Shown here: positions 48,727-58,322 of the stretch, in pieces
Position numbering within the stretch: position 1 is the stretch's first letter
Layout: the number at the start of each line of letters is the position of its first letter
From: Pseudomicrostroma phylloplanum
Lineage: Eukaryota; Basidiomycota; Exobasidiomycetes; Microstromatales
Assembly (NCBI GenBank): GCA_039545275.1
Contig: BCHS01000006.1
Span: 868,001 to 932,000 of the forward strand
Direction: 5' to 3'
Length of the DNA stretch: 64,000 bases
Position numbers and translations under genes: made by a program
The notes under the pieces: generated by a model
Databases searched by the model: none
The model's input: only the letters and a program-made list of their open reading frames with translations
What the model was told of the DNA's origin: nothing

Positions 48727-51567
48727 TCACTTCATGCCCAGCATAGCTTGCAGCTGCCCAATGTCGAACTTGGAAAGGTCCAGCCCATTCGGTATCAGAT
48801 TCTGCTGCTGCTGAGGTTGCTGAACTTGTTGCTGGTCTTGCTGCTGCTGCTGCTGTGGCTGCTGTGACTGCTCATTGTGTTGCTGTTGCGGTACAGCCTG
48901 AGTCCTGGCACGCTGTTGCTGCTCGAGCGCGTACTGCGTCAGATTGGGAGGTACAGGCCCACCTCCACCCCCGCCAGCACCGGCCCCGGTGCCGGTCCCA
49001 GAGTTTGACGCGTTCCCATTCGTGCCCTGCAGAGCAGCCTGGCTCTGGTTCTTCAAGAAGGCCTGGTACGCAGCTAAATTGCTAGCCTGCTGCTGTTGCT
49101 GAAGGGACAATTGAGCAGCCGTTGCCGTCGGTGCAGCGGCTGGGTTTGATGCGTTTGCATTTCCTCCCAATTGAATCCCAAGCTGAGCTGCTATGGCAGA
49201 GAAGTCCGGCTGAGCGGTGCTGCGTTGCTGTTGCGCTTGTGCCCCTCCCGCTCCGGTCGGTGCAAAGCCAGGCATAGCTTGCTGCTGCAGCTGCTGCGAC
49301 TGATTCTGCCCGCGTTGTTGCTGCTGTTTCTGCTGGTCTGCTATCCACGACTGAGCCGCCGCTGTGAAATTGGCGGCATTATTAATGTGTTGTGGGAGAT
49401 TGAGGTTGAAAGGCCTTGCCTGTTGACCGGCCTGCCACTGCTGTTGCTGTTGCTGTGTAGGCCCCGTCGATTGCTGAGATTGGTTCTGGCCTTGTGGTGG
49501 TCCTTGACCGGCTAGCTTGGCTCGAGCAGCGGCTTCTATCATCTGTTGTGCTTGGGCGAGCGCGGCGGCAGGCGGACCGACTTCGTTGGGCCGTTGAGCC
49601 GTCGTCTGTACGTTCAGTGGAGCCCCACTGGCTCCTGCTGCCGCCATCTGTTGTTGACGTTGTTGCAGCTGGAGCTGCTGTTGACGAGCAGCAATGAGCG
49701 CCTCTCTCTGCCGGGCTTGAACTTGCTCAGAGGACTGTAGCTTCTCCCATGGCACGCCCTGAGGGAAGATTAGCCCTAGAAGCTTGACGGCTGGGCGCGC
49801 AGCGCCTGGCTGCTGCTGCGTCGAACTGCCGGCGCCGAATGCAATAACCAGTAAACCAGCCGTCTTCCTACTGTCATCTGGATTCATGCGTACACCACCC
49901 GGGTTGCCCTTGCTCAGCGGCAGCCACACTCCTGACTGCTTGGAATGTAATGTCCGAGCCAGATTATGATAGGCGAGCTCGCTTTGTGGTAGCTCTGCAG
50001 CACTCCCTGGGAGACGCTGATCCCCTGTAACATTTGGCTGTGTGAGATCACGTGCTTGAAGTGGGGAAAGGAGGACAGAGGCGATGGAGTTAGAAGATAC
50101 ATGCTGCTGCAGTATTTGGATTGAGATAGGTTTCAAGGTGACGAGTGATAGCATAGCCGGCCAAGGAGTCAGCAGAGGGCTCCGTGACCCTCCGGGTATG
50201 GCTTCGGCTGCAGAGACCCATAGTGTGATAGACCGCTTCTCGCCCTTTCCTGACGGGTCTCCTAATTCCCAGGTGATTGCGCCTTTCCAGACTACTGGGT
50301 TTGGTCGTGGTAGGGTACCGGGAGCTTCGCTTCTCTTCGCATCCGTTAGCTCGATCTTCTGCTTCTTGTCGGACGCGTCCTGTGTCACCTCGTCTCGCCC
50401 CCTCTTGCGGGTATCCTTGGACGCCGACGGCGCTTCGAAGCCGGACATGTACGCCTTGACTCCTTTCAGAATCGTCGCAGTGCTGGAATCGAGAGTATGC
50501 GTGGGCGAGGATTTTGGAGATGTACTGCCCTTGGCAGAGGCGTCTGTTGATGCTCCGGGTCCGAATAGACTCACGGCATCCTGCGGTCCTGAAGCAGCTA
50601 ACGCTAGATTGCTGCTCAGTGCTCGATGCATTTCTACTACGCTCTGGTCCTCCGATATAGTCGCTTGCTCTGTGAGGGAAGGGTCTGGCAGTATTGCCGT
50701 AAGGACGCCACTCAGCCGGGGGGCGGTCTCTCGAGCCTTTTCTTTGGCGCGAGGAGATAGCTCCGATCCAACGCTAGTCATACTCGAGGGGACCACGTAG
50801 ATCATGTAGTGAGCGAGTACCGTCGGAGGGCCGGGAAGGAGGCTTGAGCGGATCACACAGTCCGAGTCAGATGGTGCCTGGCCGTGCTCAAGAAGCTTGG
50901 TAAAGAAGAGGCAAGAAGGCAACGTAAGATCGTGCGAGCTGGCGATACTCCCAGATGATTGACTCACGTTTCCCATATCAGCAAGTCCGCTGTGCATTCC
51001 CGCAAAGCTATGCCCGTTGCGGGAGCCACCTCCTTGGCCTTCGGTTGCGTCCCACTCCCACCCCCGTGTGCTTATATCCGGCTGGCCCAAGTGGTCGCGA
51101 GCCACTCTGGCGAATGCTTGCGGAAGGATCGGACCAATGATTCTGGTGGACGCCCTCTGTAGGCGAGAAGTCATCGAGTCTTCTTGACCCTCTGTGATTC
51201 GATCATCGTTGAAAGACACCCCTTGCAAGAGTACCCCTGCGCCATCTTTGACTTGCGCCTGATGTAGCGCCTGAACCTTGCGTTGCACGACGTCGATGAG
51301 CGTCGACACAGTCAGCCACTCCCTGTACAGCGTGTGGCGGTCACCTAGCAGGGTGATGATGGCGCGGGGTCCAATGGGCTTGGGTGCGGGTATCGTGCGC
51401 TGATGGGACACGCCTGCATCGGTGGTGAGGGAGAGGTGGCCGTTGGGTGCGAGGGCCAAGGCGAGTGTGAGGGGGCCAGAGGGGGAAGTGTTCTGGTTGA
51501 TGGGCGTCTGGTACAGCGATGGCAACAGCAGTGATGGTGGCGACATTGCCAACGCCGGCGTGGCCAT
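48727..51567 (-). CDS. Glutamine-rich protein, Med25-like (tentative)
   Basis: 946 aa as a single ORF. Residues about 80-130 (PRAIITLLGDRHTLYREWLT...LIDVVQRKVQAL) could be the first strand and helix of a VWA-like domain without metal motif. A beta-rich domain in the middle (VVWKGAITWELGD ... LTPWPAMLSLVTLKPI ... GVWLPLSKG ... AGLLVIAFGAG ... VKLLGLIFPQGVPWEKL) follows the order of strands of the Med25 ACID/PTOV activator-binding domain. The last 300 residues are Gln-rich and end in IGQLQAMLGMK. A Mediator tail subunit or another coactivator is inferred by pattern only. Positions 50896-50967 could be a 72-nt in-frame intron. ATG 51567 was preferred to 51669. Confidence 0.5.
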   Translation of the reverse strand: MATPALAMSPPSLLLPSLYQTPINQNTSPSGPLTLALALAPNGHLSLTTDAGVSHQRTIPAPKPIGPRAIITLLGDRHTLYREWLTVSTLIDVVQRKVQALHQAQVKDGAGVLLQGVSFNDDRITEGQEDSMTSRLQRASTRIIGPILPQAFARVARDHLGQPDISTRGWEWDATEGQGGGSRNGHSFAGMHSGLADMGNVSQSSGSIASSHDLTLPSCLFFTKLLEHGQAPSDSDCVIRSSLLPGPPTVLAHYMIYVVPSSMTSVGSELSPRAKEKARETAPRLSGVLTAILPDPSLTEQATISEDQSVVEMHRALSSNLALAASGPQDAVSLFGPGASTDASAKGSTSPKSSPTHTLDSSTATILKGVKAYMSGFEAPSASKDTRKRGRDEVTQDASDKKQKIELTDAKRSEAPGTLPRPNPVVWKGAITWELGDPSGKGEKRSITLWVSAAEAIPGGSRSPLLTPWPAMLSLVTLKPISIQILQQHVSSNSIASVLLSPLQARDLTQPNVTGDQRLPGSAAELPQSELAYHNLARTLHSKQSGVWLPLSKGNPGGVRMNPDDSRKTAGLLVIAFGAGSSTQQQPGAARPAVKLLGLIFPQGVPWEKLQSSEQVQARQREALIAARQQQLQLQQRQQQMAAAGASGAPLNVQTTAQRPNEVGPPAAALAQAQQMIEAAARAKLAGQGPPQGQNQSQQSTGPTQQQQQQWQAGQQARPFNLNLPQHINNAANFTAAAQSWIADQQKQQQQRGQNQSQQLQQQAMPGFAPTGAGGAQAQQQRSTAQPDFSAIAAQLGIQLGGNANASNPAAAPTATAAQLSLQQQQQASNLAAYQAFLKNQSQAALQGTNGNASNSGTGTGAGAGGGGGGPVPPNLTQYALEQQQRARTQAVPQQQHNEQSQQPQQQQQQDQQQVQQPQQQQNLIPNGLDLSKFDIGQLQAMLGMK

Positions 51568-51838
51568 GGTGACGACGAGGTGAGGGTATGTGGTATGGTA
51601 TGACAGACGGCGAAGGAGCAAAGCAGCACCAGACATTGGCGCAATGGCTGATCTGTGCGGGCAGCCCACGACCGGAACGGGAGAGACGAAAGCGCGGTAG
51701 ACTAGTTCATTCTACCCAACTCGTATCTCACCACGCTGCACAAGACGACGCAAACACAAGCATTTTCACAAGGCCTTCTCTTTCGCTTGTTTGATCTACA
51801 TTGTATCAGAGCAGCCAGTCTTCACATGTCCCTCCCTC
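51568..51838. other. Short gap, Med25-like 5' and OsmC 3' flank
   Basis: A 271-bp gap between two minus-strand genes: promoter of the Med25-like gene and 3' flank region of the OsmC gene. No element is recognised. Confidence 0.35.
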
Positions 51839-52720
51839 TTACTCGACCTTGAGGGTGACGGGAATGTTGTTGCGACTGGGACAAGGCAGAGAGGAAGGGC
51901 GGGCCATGGTTAGCTGGCGAGGTAGACGGCGGCAGAACAGCACTCATTTGCACACTCACGTAGCCTTGGAGTAAGGGCAGACCTGTAGAGGGAAGTGACG
52001 GTGTAGAATAAGCTGGTCAATCACCGCGCCCCTTCGCAGGCAGTACCCCAACCTCACTCACCTCGTGGGCCTTGTCCACCAACGACTTGAGCTTCGACTT
52101 GTCATCCAGACTAGACTTGACAGTCAAGTCGACGGCAACGGCGAACCCCTCAGAGCCCTCAGGAGGGCCGATGTGGACCTGGCGACGTTTGTACAGTGTG
52201 AGGATCAGCTTTCCATCGCACGAGTCTTCCGCCTTCCCAACTCCCCTCATCCCTCCGACTCACCAGCGCATCAACAGTCGTGTCCTCGGGCAGCTTCACC
52301 TTGTCTCCTCGGCAGACGAGCTGGAGGGCAGATAGGAAGCAGGCCGAGTAGCCAAGGCCAAAGAGCTGCTCGGGATTGTTGCCCTTGCCGTCACCACCGA
52401 GCTCGCGGGGCATACTGGCCAAAGCGTAGAGGAGGAGATTTCAGCACTGCAGCGCAGCAACGCTTGCATCACCGCGTGGCATGCTCAGCACTATGAAGTT
52501 CTTCTACTCACCCGAGCTTCACCTCGAGTCCTCCGCCCTCACCGACGAGGGAGGTGAGTCCGTTGCGACCAGCGCCTTCGGCACGAGCATGCGCAGTGTA
52601 TACGTGCTTCGAGAGGTTCGTGACCGTACGCGCGCCCATCGGAGCAGCGAACTTGGGCGCCACAGAAGCAGAGGCGCTTCGCAGCACAGAGGCGGTTCGG
52701 AGAGCAGAGCGAGAGAGCAT
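51839..52720 (-). CDS. OsmC/Ohr family peroxidase, probably mitochondrial
   Basis: Five exons (52512-52720, 52264-52414, 52062-52178, 51960-51982, 51839-51875) give 178 aa. The fold is that of organic hydroperoxide resistance (Ohr) proteins, which reduce lipid and alkyl peroxides with a Cys pair: C95 in [10 protein letters not shown] and C161 in [11 protein letters not shown]. The last two exons are tiny (23 and 37 nt), but each join keeps the frame and restores the conserved [16 protein letters not shown]. The first 33 residues ([17 protein letters not shown]) look like a mitochondrial presequence. An origin from bacterial Ohr is general for fungi of this family. Confidence 0.92.
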
Positions 52721-53114
52721 GTTGGTGGATGAAAACAGTTTGTGGTGGTAAATGGTCGATGATGTCTGGCAGAAGAATACAAGGAAGCTGGACTCAACGT
52801 CGCTCTGGCTTCGCCTGTCGGAGTTGACAACCGGGCCTCTCCACCTCGGGTATAATCCAATCCCCGGTGATACGCTCCCCAAGGGCCGCTGGGTGTCCCT
52901 ATCATCAGCAGAAGCCTGTAGGGCATATCAGATAGCGAACATGGGGACAGAAAGCGGAGAGAGTGTTGGTGAAGTCTTTGCATTCTGTTCCTCTCGCCTT
53001 CCTGCATACATAACAAAGTAGAAGCGACACCGTACATAGCCTCAACGCCCGCTACGATGGAGGAAGACACGCTACTTTGGCACCGACACGGTTGCAACAC
53101 CGGAAACATATAAA
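52721..53114. other. OsmC promoter region
   Basis: A 394-bp gap between the OsmC start (minus) and the stop of the secreted-protein gene. No repeats or named regulatory sites are recognised. Confidence 0.35.
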
Positions 53115-53519
53115 TCAGAGGGAGCCGGCAGGCAATCGCATCCGCATGAAACCCATAGCCGCATCGTCCTTGGCCTGCTTAACTCTGTCCCTATGAGCTG
53201 CTTCCGCCGGATCCACGAGGCGCCCTAGACGGGATTCATGGAATCGGTCCTTGTAGCTCTGCCAGCCATTGCGCATGCGGCGGGCAACAGCCTTCTTCTT
53301 GGGCCTAACGCCCTTCTTAGCTGACTTGAGCCACTTTTCACATCGGGTCAGCATACAAGCGTCCGGCTCCATAGCGGGGCCCAAAGGGCTTCGAGCATCG
53401 ATGGCGGTGAGGGCGCTCACCGAGTGGGAATGATATTGCAAGGGTCTTGAAGGTGCAGCTGCTACCAGAGCAGGCGTGCACAAGAGGACGATGAAGGCCA
53501 GGTAGAAGTGGAGTCTCAT
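53115..53519 (-). CDS. Small secreted basic protein, paralogue A
   Basis: 134 aa, no intron. MRLHFYLAFIVLLCTPALVAAAP is a clear signal peptide with likely cleavage after AAA or AAP. The mature chain is short and strongly basic, with the core CEKWLKSAKKGVRPKKK, RRMRNGWQSYKDRFHESRLG and only two Cys. It shares this pattern with the neighbour at 53942-54352, so the two are tandem duplicates. No known family is recognised. Secreted, small, basic and duplicated is the usual profile of plant-associated fungal effector candidates, which is inference. The longer in-frame ORF upstream of 53519 lacks a signal and was ignored. Confidence 0.75.
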   Translation of the reverse strand: MRLHFYLAFIVLLCTPALVAAAPSRPLQYHSHSVSALTAIDARSPLGPAMEPDACMLTRCEKWLKSAKKGVRPKKKAVARRMRNGWQSYKDRFHESRLGRLVDPAEAAHRDRVKQAKDDAAMGFMRMRLPAGSL

Positions 53520-53941
53520 CTCTTCAGAGGGGGTGGTGAAGGCATCAACGTGCGCGAAAAGGCAGGTCGGGGGATTTCCGGGGAAAGAAGACTTGGCAGA
53601 CTTTCCGTCTTGAAGTATTGCCGTGATGCGGAGAGTAGAACAGCCGCGTTGCATCGCCGCAAATGGGCAAATGCTATGGTGCACACATGTTCAAGGCGCA
53701 AAGTCGATCGGGAATCATGGTGTCGGTTGCTGTAGAGCTTTTGCTCAGCACAACGATTGCTGAAGGAACATTCCCAGCTCTGCTAGCACAAGTATGCACA
53801 TGTCGCTACACTTTCTCAATCGTACAGGCGCGCCTACATGGTACACAACGACTGGGGATGGAGAGCCTGTATTCAATCAGGACGAGCAAAAATGCACTGC
53901 CACTTGTCCAATTGGTGAAGGGTGCATTAGTGGCGAACGCA
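53520..53941. other. Gap between tandem secreted genes
   Basis: A 422-bp promoter region of paralogue A. It is less GC-rich than the surrounding DNA; no defined element is seen. Confidence 0.35.
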
Positions 53942-54352
53942 TCAAACCGCCCCAATTCCAAACGGCGGCGGGGCAAGTGCCATGGCGGCGGCCCTCTGCT
54001 CCTCCGCAGCTAGTCGGTCCCTCTCTACCTTCTGCGCCAGCTTGGTCTCGCGCCCCACTCGAGATGACTTGAAACGATCCATGTAGGTTCCCCAACGGCT
54101 ACGTGGGCGGGGAGTGACTGTCGCCTTCTTCTTGGGCGTGACCGCTTTCTTGGCTTTCTTGATCCACTTCTTACCCGTGGACAGCATGCGTGCGTCCAGG
54201 TCCGTGGTGGGCTGCAGTGATGCGGGGATTTGATTCACAGACAACGCATTTGCTGGATAGGAATGCGGTGGTAGTCCTGCAGGGGCAGCTGCTACCAGAG
54301 CAGGTGCGCACAGGAGCACGATCCACGTGAGATGGGCACTAGGAACTCTCAT
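53942..54352 (-). CDS. Small secreted basic protein, paralogue B
   Basis: 136 aa, no intron. The signal peptide is MRVPSAHLTWIVLLCAPALV followed by AAAP. The mature core GKKWIKKAKKAVTPKKKATV and RSRWGTYMDRFKSSRVGRE aligns directly with paralogue A (W.K.AKK.V.PKKK and W..Y.DRF..SR.GR). The two cysteines of the mature paralogue A are absent here, so disulfides are not part of the common fold. The C-terminus is Ala/Pro-rich. Same strand and about 420 bp from paralogue A. Function unknown. Confidence 0.75.
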   Translation of the reverse strand: MRVPSAHLTWIVLLCAPALVAAAPAGLPPHSYPANALSVNQIPASLQPTTDLDARMLSTGKKWIKKAKKAVTPKKKATVTPRPRSRWGTYMDRFKSSRVGRETKLAQKVERDRLAAEEQRAAAMALAPPPFGIGAV

Positions 54353-54710
54353 GTTCTGCTGAGGGGTGGTGGACGGTATAAAGTCGTCCAGATGAGCGTG
54401 TTTCAGAGGAAGATAATCTTGTAGAGGTAGCAGGGCGTAGAAGAGAAGCTCTACTCGTACAGCACCCTCATTGTCATGTCTATCCGGGGTGGCAACGGTG
54501 GAGAAAGGGATTGACTAATTGTGTCGTAGCAAAGCAGCAAATACAATATTCACACAATTGAGACCCACAAGAATGCGTGAGAAACTCCAGGACTTGCCAA
54601 GTGAGTAACACTGTTGCGTCATTTGCTACGGACTCCGGCGACTACACTCCGAAAGGTCATCCTGTTGCTAGCACAAGTCTGAGCCAAGACCCGGAGGCCT
54701 TTGAGAGCAA
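54353..54710. other. Gap upstream of paralogue B
   Basis: A 358-bp gap; promoter region of paralogue B and 3' flank of the HAM1-like gene. The same AT-richer character as 53520-53941. No element is recognised. Confidence 0.35.
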
Positions 54711-57700
54711 CTACAAGTCAAATCCATCATGTCGCCACCCTTCATCCGCACCATCGTCGGGCTCCGCTTCTCCCTCTGCCCTGCGCGTCTCTTCAATTTG
54801 CTCTCGCTCATCTGCAACATGATCGATCTCGGCAGCAATGCTCTGAGCCTCTCTGACACCGTCCGTTGCCGCCGCGATCGTCTCGCGGGCGTCACCGGCC
54901 GCCTGTGTTGCCGCGCCTCCGATTTGAGCAACCTCGTTCCACGTGTCAACCGCGCGGACCCGCGCCAGCTCCCGCCACTCGTCCTGTACGACGGCATTGC
55001 GCAGCTGTGTGCGCTTTGTCTCTGGTCCCTGGGCAGAAGCTGGTAGTAAAGTGGGATAAGCACCAATGGAAATGGAGATGTCCTCCGTCGGATTGAGAAT
55101 GACAGCCTGAGGAGGGGCAGAGAGGATCAGCGCGTGCGCAGATTCTCACACTTGCGCATCGGATTCACTCACCATGGGCTTCACCTCGACCTTGCTTTTT
55201 GTTGGTTGCTGATCCTCTCCATCTTGGTCTGCGCGAGCTTGTAGCCTGCGGCTCTGCTCTTCGTGCTCGCTCTGCTGCTGAGCGGCCTCTCGCTCCTCTT
55301 TCTCCTTTAGCAGCCTTTCGGGAGTTTTGCCCGCATTACTGTCCATGATTGCCCTCATGTATTCCTGTAGATTCGCTTGTTGGGCTTGCCGAGATCGACG
55401 AGCCAGGTATGTGGCCCGCAGATGTACATCATACAGACGCTCGTCGACACTGTGTAAGCCTTGCTCCAGAAGTGCGCCTCCCACCTTTTCAAGGACTAGA
55501 CGCATAATGGGAGTCAAGATGGGCTCGGTGATTAGTGTGTTGACGATGTAGTGGTGTGAGCGACGGAGCTTGAGGCCAAAAGAGTCTGAGAGAGACACAG
55601 TAGCCGCATTGACATGCAAGAATCGTGTTTGATCATGCTTTGCGGCAGGGCCAAGATCAATCGTTACTTCTGCGCCTTGGAGACTCTCTGCTTGGCCAAA
55701 GAGACCTAGATCGAGCAGCGCTTGCTCCCGATAAGCACCGAAGTGACCTTCTTCTTCTCTGCCACTCAGAGTCATCTGATCCTCTTTTCTCGGCGAAGCG
55801 CAGCAGATGTAGTTCAACCAGGGAGAGCTGACCTGTGTGAACTTCTCTCGGAAGAAGAAGGAGGCCTGCTTCACCGCCAATCGCAGACCAGTGGCTTGTA
55901 GCTTCGTTTGTTTGACAGCAGCTTGGGTTTCAGTAGGGTAAATCGAGTTCCACTCGAGGACCTCTCTCGCCTCGAATCGGATCCTAGAGGGCAGCAGATT
56001 GATTGCGCCAATTTGTAGATCGTCCAACGCGGCGTCCACTTGAGGCGAAGTGAACTCAATTCGAGGGAGAGGTACGTTGCCGATAATCGTGAGAAGCGAG
56101 GGGACAAGCTTCCAGTAGGTGTCCATCATGAGCTCTTTCCCGACAACAGTGAGACGACGGGTCTGCATGTCGAAGACGCTCCAAAGTATCTGGAGGATAT
56201 CAGAGGTCCTACTGTAGAGCTTGAGTAAGCGCGGATCGCGCCCAATGTCATTCAGGAATGCTACCGAAAGAGAATAGATCTTGTCCCATCTGGCACGCAG
56301 GTCAGGGCGTTCTTTGATGATTGCGTATAGAGACTCGTATAGCTCGCGGAGACTGTCTGAGAATGAGGAACTCTGCGAATCGTCACCTGAGCCTTCCTTG
56401 TCCCCTTCTTTTGGCAGCAGCTGTCGCTGAGCCTTTTGCGCCCACTCATCGAAAGCCTTCAACACATCATCCCTGACCTCTTTCCAAAGAGCTGTGGCTT
56501 CCCCAACGATGGGGTCCAGCGATTTACCGCCGGCCATACCCTCCAAGAGTTCTTGCATGGCCTTGAGCAGCGCCACAAGATCTGTGTTCACAGTAGCCGC
56601 CGGTTCCTCACTATCGAGAGACGAGGGCGGAGGTTTCGAGGGGGTGACAGTGACTTCCGCGGGTACCTTGCCATCAGCGGCTGTCTTGATCGCCTCGTAG
56701 TACTTTGAGCCTAAGCGCAGCAAGTGCTGTACTGCCTCTCTGAAGGAGTCGTCCTGCTCCATGAGCTGTCCAGCTGTGTCTGCGATTTTCTGTCCGAGAT
56801 CATGACCGCTGAGGGTATGTTCTTTCGCCCAGTTCACTCCGTCCTTCGGTAGAGCTTCGGCCTTTGCTGCCAGCATGTTGTAATCTAGCTGAGTCACTGT
56901 CACAGCAGCCTCCTGAGCAGCGCCTCCGAGCCCCTGGATCTCTTGCTTGAGTGTGCCCTGTCTCTCTTCTTCCGATGGACGCAAGGCGTTTTCCGCCGCT
57001 GTCGCTTCCTGAGCTGCGTTCAAAGCGACATCAGCGGCCGTGTCTCTGACATAGTTGAGTACGTCGCGAATGGCATTGGTGAGTCTGTGAGCCCAGAGGG
57101 AGAGGTGCAATGAGGTGAGCAGCCTGCCGCCTGTGGCTCTGCTATACAGCGCCCGAGCAATACTTACTGATCAGAAGTGACGGCGACAATCACGATCTGC
57201 ATCATTGAATATGCTGCCAGTCGGAGATCCTCCGCAGCCTGTTCGACGGATCGCTTCACAGTCTCCACTTCGGGTACGACGTCTGTCAGCTGCGTCTCTA
57301 CAGAGACGGGCGGCGCGTCCCCCTTGATCAACCGTCTAGTGTGATAGACGATACGCTGGAGCTGATGACGGGAGTTACCACTGGGAATCTGCTTCTGTTG
57401 AGCTTTGTCACTCCCTTCCCAATCTGGTGACTCTTGTTCCACCACTGCATCCTCTGAGGTGAGCCACCGAGCCACGTCTCTACTCAGGGCTGCGAGAGCC
57501 TCCAAGAGGTCCTTTGTGGACTGACTGAGAGCCCGAGATGTCCCTGCGTCGTTGATCTCTGAGGCTCCTGGCTGAAGAGCATTGGCACTTCGAAGACCTT
57601 CCAGTACGCCACTGAAACGATGCAGGGCTGCGTACAATTGAAGATTGTCGGGCAAATACTGTCCCGACAAGAGGAGTGCGATCCAGCGCAGCAGAGGTCC

Positions 57701-57871
57701 CGAGCCTTTGACTCTTGCCTCTACCTCGTCCTCTTCTTGGTCCAAGAGTCGCTCGTATCCAGTCTTTGCCGCTGAGCGCCTGGCTCCAGGCAGGCAACAG
57801 CAGAGTGCCTCGTATATGGTCTCATAGTAGGGCTTGACGTAGACTTGATCGAAGTCTGGCTGGTAAGGCAT
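54711..57871 (-). CDS. HAM1-like lipid-binding-fold protein
   Basis: Three exons (57168-57871, 55173-57084, 54711-55106) give 1003 aa. The N-terminal half (CCCLPGARRSA..., ALLLSGQYLPDNLQLYAAL, VETVKRSVEQAAEDLRLAAYSMMQ) is helical. The middle has a BPI/LBP-like beta part: VPLPRIEFTSPQVDAALDDL and LPSRIRFEAREVLEWNS. LRLAVKQASFFFREK is the HAM1 C-terminal (DUF4449) signature. The last exon adds NPTEDISISIGAYPTLLP and an Ala/Glu-rich helix. HAM1 relatives are linked to hyphal fusion and probably bind lipid, but direct evidence is sparse. Three adjacent Cys at 24-26 could be palmitoylated. Confidence 0.8.
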
Positions 57872-58322
57872 ACAAGGGATGGTGGAGGTGGTCTAGAGGT
57901 GTCCAGTATGAGATGGGTACGGAGGAAAAGAGTGTGGCAAAGAAGAAAGGTCAGCAGGGAGGAGGTGGAGAGGCAATAGAAATAGGATGACCGTGGTGCG
58001 TTGGACGTAGTGTGGGGAAGCGGCCTAGACGCCTACGCCTAGACCACCGACCATGTCACGCACCCGAGTCTTCCCCGCATCCTTTCCGGCTGAAGGGGCG
58101 GTGGAGGTGCATCCAATCTCCGCTTTCGTTCCGTTCCGAAGGGAGATCTGCCTCCACCCCGCCTGCAGGGCCACGCAAGCCGGAAGGAGCCTAGGTTGCT
58201 CCGCCATCTAACTCCAAGACTCGAGCGGACCGGTGCACTCAGCCACTGTGCCTTGTCCCTCAGCGCCTTCTAGCCCTCACCATCACCATCACCATCACCA
58301 CCGCCCACCAGCTTGGGTAAAT
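57872..58322. other. Divergent gap, HAM1-like and HUL5
   Basis: A 451-bp divergent promoter. One GTGGGG near 58011, two CCCCGC, and a CATCACCATCACC run at 58277-58300. No gene is supported. Confidence 0.4.
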
